Positions 58,655 to 64,000 of a stretch of DNA of 64,000 bases are shown piece by piece. Position 1 is the first letter of the stretch. Every line of letters starts with the position of its first letter. The notes below the pieces were generated by a model. It saw only the letters and a list, made by a program, of their open reading frames with translations, did not search any database and had not been told where the DNA came from. Origin of the DNA: Sipunculus nudus (taxonomy: Eukaryota; Annelida; Sipuncula; Golfingiida; Sipunculidae); the NCBI GenBank assembly GCA_026874595.1, contig CM049320.1, positions 5,769,464-5,833,463 on the forward strand, in the 5' to 3' direction. The translations under genes were made by a program, and so were the position numbers.

Positions 58655-61140
58655 CTTAAATGAATGAATGAATGAACATTTTTTTATTCAAGTATGTAGG
58701 CATCCAGCCCATAGAATATATACAGTAAAGAATACAAATCTGAGGTGTTTATCCAAGGTACTGCATACAACAAAAGTTATTGAATAAAAGTACTAACACA
58801 TTACTAATATTAAGAGTTATACATGGTAAAATATAAAACAGACAACAAACAACATTTTGTGTAAATGGTTGTAAACACAAAATTTAAAAAAATAACATGT
58901 ACGCATGTGTAACATATATCATAACCTGGATAGCTCGAAGTCAAAAGCCAAAAGTAGAGCACATTTACTGTTCCACAATAGACATTCTGCAGAATATAAC
59001 ATTTTTATTTTACCATAATCCATGCAACCTACATATGGTTGTGAAAACTGGTATGTTTTTGTACATGTCGCATATCATAAGTGTTGTTCATACAATAATA
59101 ATTTATGATGTTGAAGCAATATAATAATTATCATCAATTTTAAATTCATTTTTAGTAAAATAAAATAATTATAAAACATACATTAACTCAACCAATATTA
59201 TAGATCCCCCACATTGGTGTAGCAGTTACCCAACACTTTGATCAATATACATCTCTTTTTTTTAACGGAGTGGTATATATACATAGCTAGATTATTGATG
59301 TTTATTAATCATTTTTAAAGGACATCAGTTAAATAAAACCATTCATATTGTTCTGAATCATGTGTTCACCCAGATATTTTCTTTTGAGTGTCACATATAT
59401 ATTCACAATCAAAGTTATATTCTAAGATAAAATAAAACTCATCCCTATAACATTCACCCTTGGTTGAGACAGAAAGTACATAAACGGTTTGTTTTTAAAA
59501 TAGCATATTTTCTACCGTTTTCAGTTTCAAAATCATGTTGCGAACACATTAGTGTTGACATTCTTTTTTTCTATATCTCATACTAGGTACACAATGTATT
59601 TATATCACCTACATCCTTAATGATCCAGGCAAAACCAAATCCATATCTGAAAATAATATTATCTCTTTTGTGATCCAGTTATTTCTACCGACTGTAGAAG
59701 TTGGTAAATTAAATAATAATATGCTTGTTTTACAATTCTTTGCTTTGCACGTCTAGTATCTTGATCCAATATTTTATACACCTTTTGATACAATGTTTTT
59801 TAACTGGTTACCTTTCGCATTCATCTTGAACAGCAGGCGTGGGTGCTAATGAATCCAGTTTCAACAAAAACATGCAGAATTTTGTTTTGACTCTTTCTTA
59901 ATCCCCGCATCTGCCGATTCCCTTGATATTTATGACATTTTGACCATTTACTAAAGCTTGAGAACATTTATCCAGAATATGTATACGAGCTTACCGCATC
60001 AATTTTAGAACCCATGAATTTCCATTTTGTTTTATTTTTTGTTTTAATTTTCACCATTTCTCCAATCCACCTTAGTTTTCCTAAGATTCACATTTATCCA
60101 ATATCGGAATCAAAAGATTCTATAAAGTTTTAATGTGATTCTGTAGGTTTCTGTGTAATTTTGAATTAAAGACATTAAGGTAAACATATTGTCAACAGTG
60201 CTTCTTTTTCTCCTGAACCCTGCCTCTTCCTCTACAAGTATGTCTGCTTCCTGAACCCATTTTATTAACCCATTATTAAGTATTAAGTTTTCTTCCCTCC
60301 CATTGTTTTATTTGCACACGAGTATTTGAAAGACCTTTTCATCTTTCTGTACACACTTAGTTCTTCTGTTTGATTTGTAAGTCTGTATTTTTTTAATGCT
60401 TAATATTTTATCTTTTGCAACAGTACATTCTTGAACCCACCATTTCGGTGGCATTCTTGGTTTCATGCTCTCGTTAGTTTAAAGGTAAGTTTCGATAGCA
60501 ATTTATTGCAATAGAAATATCCTTTTTTTCAGCACCATCATTAAAGACATTGTACACATTCACGGAGAACTAATTTAAAAAAAGATTTATTTCATTATCT
60601 TCCCATACAAACTGATTACTTTTTCTCTCCCTGTACTGAATCCAATTATTTATAATTAGTTTATTCGATGTACTATCTGTTATCAATCTGTATATACTTA
60701 AAGTGGTCGAGATCCGGAAATGATCATACAGGTCCATAATGTTGTAAAATATTTAAAATAATCTGAATCTGCATTAATATAATCAATGACACTCCAGCCA
60801 ATTGATACTCTCGCAGAATGAAAATTTCCAATTTATGTCAGAGCCAAATCTGCCTTTTAAGATACATAGATTTAAAGTTAGACACAATTCCTGTAATGAT
60901 TTACCAACAATATTTGATCTTTGTTTTTCTTTTTCTGTGACATGCAACATTCATACATCTACCATTATTGAAAATATCATCACCATCATCATCCTGTAAG
61001 ACATCATGCAAATAACCTATTGTTGCCTTAAGGTCACCTACTATTATTACTTTGATTTCTTCATATTTGTCAATTACTTCACCGAGATTATTTTCTGAAG
61101 TTCCTTTCCGAAACATATACATTACATTGAGCTAGTATAA
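58655..61140 (-). mobile_element. Non-LTR retrotransposon with endonuclease, RT and (TTCA)n tail, decayed
   Basis: Minus strand, 5' to 3'. Endonuclease block VIIVGDLKATIGYLHDVL (about 61050-60990), matching 26942-26995. RT block WVQEADILVEEEAGFRRKRS then TVDNMFTL (about 60260-60190). RT/thumb pieces VNLRKTKV..RNGG and KWKFMGSKIDAVSSYTYSG (about 60085-59960). C-terminal GECYRDEFYFILEYNFDCEY (about 59450-59400). The 3' end has TGGGCTGGATGCCTACATAC, AATAAA (about 58690) and a TTCATTCATTCATT tail (58660-58676), as in CR1-like elements. Many stops and deletions; inactive. The endonuclease end is homologous to the LINE at 25.9-27.1 kb, which keeps the ORF1 this copy lacks. Confidence 0.75.
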
Positions 61141-61949
61141 TTCTGAAATTCATCAGTATGCTGCAAACTGATAAACATCCTATTGCTAACATAAAGAAGA
61201 GTTTAGATCCACACAAGGCAGGTAAGTAACTATAAAATCAAGGGACATCGATTATCATGGAGGTTAAAAAGCAAATAAACCACACCGCCATGCTTTTATC
61301 AAATTATTTTGCTTATCCGAACTGAATAATTACTATGCCAGTGCATTAGTGTAATTCATGTTGAACAATGCATGTAGAATATTTGGTAACACTATGCTTT
61401 GTCTCTCTGACTAGTGTACAATGGTTTAAATATATATTATCCTGTTATCCAATCAGTGTGTCCCAATATACTTCGGATATTAACTTTAATAAAAGTAACT
61501 CTCCGGTCACATATTTCTAGAGACAGAATGACTTTACGGAAAATTCGGCGAAGCTCTTCGAAGATTTAGCATTTGTTTTCCACTTAATCAAAACTTAATC
61601 AAAGGATCCGGTGTTGTATTTCAAAATCTGGAAAACGTAAATTGTGTACCGAATAGCTGGGTGACATATAAACGGGATCTTTTAGTAGTAAAACTTTTTT
61701 TTGCCTTTCCAAAGACTGTGAGTTCCAAGGGGATGCACACCCAAGGAGGGTGTCCGCAGCACGTAATATCACTGTTTTGTATCTACCATTTGGGTTCTAT
61801 ATTTGAAGACATTTCAGAATGATCTCATTTGTGACCAACTGGAATACAAACTTTGAATAAGTCTGTAGAGGAAAACTTATCCAACATTTTATTTTTAGCA
61901 AGCCAGTTAAATATTTGTACCCATTCATTATATTTAGTGGGGACTCGCA
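61141..61949. other. Anonymous interval
   Basis: No gene or recognised repeat. It may include 5' remains of the adjacent LINE. Confidence 0.35.
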
Positions 61950-64000
61950 CAAGAAAAATGTAATATTTCTTGAAGATGTTTTAAATCCTGACTGTTTTGA
62001 TTGTACAGATCACCCATGTAAGACTCGACACCTCTGAGATTGATTGCGCGAAACAAACATCTCCTATATCTAATATAATAGCTAGACAAAAAATTGTAAT
62101 AGTAAGAATATGTGATGATCCCAAAGTATAAATTGTGAAATATTTCTTTTAAGATCCAACCAAATTCCTTGGACGAATTGAGGGAGCTGAGGGCTTATCT
62201 AATCCAACCGTATGACAACCGTATAGCCCATATCACACTGGTTAATTCATTACTAGTTTAGTACAGTCTGAAGATAATTTTACCTGAAGTTAGAACATGA
62301 ATAGACCAAAGTACTTCCTATATCCGGTCCGATGTTCCAATACGGCAAGACCAACATTTCTCAACTGTACTAGACACTTGGTTTATTATCTGCACACTGA
62401 AAGTCTCCATAGAGAACCTAAGATTACCCAGGACCGTAGTGTGACATCCCACCACTGGACCCAGTGATCTGAATCTTCTACACAATTTACAATATTTGAA
62501 ATCGACTGATGACCTACGGAAAATAAACGGCAAAGTAACAGCGGCAAAGGAGGATTGTCAGGAGCCGGGCGCGAAAGCTTGTGAGTGTTCTGTCACAAGT
62601 AAAGTATAACCATAAAATCCGCATACAGCATAAGCAAAGTGTTCTACACGGGTTTTAAATATGTCATTTTATTAACTTTTTAAGGTTCTGTCACAGTAGA
62701 AGAAGATAATGGCGTTTTTTTTAAATTAAACTGAAGTGAAACACGTTCATTTTTTCACCAGTCTTATTAAGGAATAAACAAAGAAGACAGATATAATATA
62801 CATCGCCGTGATAAAATGTATAATCATTTTTATTTTATATTTAATTATTTAATTAATATATATCTCTCGCTAGGATGTAAAGTAGCGCTAAGTTATCACC
62901 TTATAAATAACGTATAGAGATAAATGTATGTCGGCAATGCATTTAACAACTGCAGGAAGAAATAAAGTGAATTAGGATGCACGAAGGTTTTATGATTCTG
63001 GCCTGGCACTTAATGGCAATGTAGATACGTTTGCTAAACAACTCTTGCTTTTCCGATGGTGTCAAAGAGGAATGAACTGCCAGTATATCTGTCCCATGGT
63101 CCTAAATATGTATCTAAATAAACTAATTTGAAAGAGAGAGATATTTATGTCTATACACTTCTCGCTGGTTTTTGATATGTATTGTTCCACTGTTTCAGTG
63201 TAATCTAAAGTCAATTTTCTCTTTTCATGTATAAAATATACCAAGGCTAAATTATTTAAATACTCAATTCGACAAAAGTAGATTATACAGTGTTTAAAAA
63301 AAATGAAAAAAAAACTAGCATACCGATCTAGGCAATGATGTGTATATCACAAATGGGTATCGAAGCTGGATTGAGGAGATTAAATTAGGAAATTATCATG
63401 ATCCTAAATGGGTAGAAACGGGGGTGAGATTGTAGGTATCTCGGAACAGCAGGCTTACAGCTATCTACTAGACTGAAACCTGGTTCCAGTAGGAGGTATC
63501 ATTTAGATATGTCTGTGGAAAATATGACGGTCCTACTCAAGACCCTTTATTACTATATAACAGAACCTATCTTGCTTCGATTAACTTTTAGTTCTATTAG
63601 AGTGTTAAATCCACAGGTCACAATATAATATCCTTTGCCTGTTAACTTATGTATAGGCAATTAAAATATCTCATTAAAGAATAGGTCATGGGATTATTGC
63701 TGACGTTATCTATCTCCTTCAGATAACGGAAACCTTAGAACATGTATGATGGTATTTTGTGAGGCTTTTGAAATTTAAATTTTATACACACGGATAGGGA
63801 AATAAATCAAAAGTCACAACCAGTTATTAATATATTTTAGTTAATATCTGATGCTTTCACGAGATTTCCTAGGTTATTTTCAGGAAAACCTTAGAGTTAT
63901 ATATAGCTCTTTCATATATTTTCAGGTCCCTGGACTATTTGCCCATCATGATATGATATATAAATTGATAATGTTGCATTAGTGCAAACATGTCCTATCT
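61950..64000 (-). repeat. Inverted copy of the lipocalin 3' flank (block D), entering from the right edge
   Basis: Reverse complement matches 19290-21250. Landmarks: GGTCCCTGGACTATTTGCCC (63926) against the GGGCAAAATGTCCAGGGACC region at 19353; TATCTCCTTCAGATAACGG (63709) against 19570-19600; TTATCTAATCCAACCGTATG (62194) against 21020; and TATGGAGACTTTCAGTGTG (minus, 62390-62410) against 20813. The frame at 62533-62318 (-) lies in this non-coding homology and is not a gene. Confidence 0.75.

Noticed and set aside
60901-61122. Independent 73-codon gene on the minus strand
   Set aside because: It contains the AP-endonuclease block VIIVGDLKATIGYL and belongs to the decayed LINE.
62318-62533. 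71-codon minus frame
   Set aside because: It aligns with 20755-20915, where the frame is not kept; non-coding duplicated flank.

Overview
This is a window of AT-rich (about two thirds A+T by eye) invertebrate nuclear DNA. Multi-exon genes with GT-AG introns, PAN/apple and C-type-lectin exons, several clades of non-LTR retrotransposon, tRNA-derived SINE pieces and many (TA)n tracts fit a mollusc, probably a bivalve. The phylum is inferred from these families and was not proved. Gene density is low and most of the sequence is repeats or decayed copies of repeats.

The centrepiece is a small lipocalin gene family. Three six-exon copies can be reconstructed with identical internal exon lengths (70, 56, 116, 86 and 210 nt, then a short last exon): copy A (+, 15077-18873, 183 aa), copy B (-, 27902-31408) and copy C (+, 39799-43473, 187 aa). 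A and C are open throughout. B has a nonsense codon in its signal peptide, a changed TATA box and a GC splice donor. B and C sit in two arms of about 6.3 kb (27560-33870 and 37450-43800) that form a large inverted repeat around a spacer of about 3.6 kb. Copy A lies in a third homologous block (from about 13770). The last 2 kb of the window (61950-64000) is an inverted copy of the DNA downstream of copy A (19290-21250), so a fourth copy is predicted just past the right edge on the minus strand. A scrap of lipocalin exon 3 with intron 2 survives at 37235-37440.

A second duplicated locus occupies the spacer (34180-37150) and recurs at 52180-57150. It carries a cysteine-containing terminal exon that is open at 34.5 kb and broken at 52.4 kb. 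It also carries a unit that has grown into a 60/40-bp minisatellite at 55.9-56.6 kb. A 250-bp element found upstream of every lipocalin copy also occurs in both copies of this locus and at 10.96-11.2 kb.

The left edge carries a PAN exon followed by C-type-lectin exons (427-2254). A related lectin exon lies at 57.9-58.1 kb (-) and a decayed PAN exon at 24.3-24.5 kb (+).

The retroelements are: two decayed L1/Tx1-like copies (6850-9038 and 47460-49450, +); a CR1/Jockey-like copy with a mutated active site (21690-24120, -); a LINE 5' region with a 2A-like motif (25870-27130, +); a LINE with endonuclease, RT and (TTCA)n tail (58655-61140, -); and a LINE interrupted by a TA tract (50580-52080, +). 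A GC-rich insert of unknown type lies at 5870-6480. All coordinates and exon models come from reading the sequence; no alignment or database search was run.
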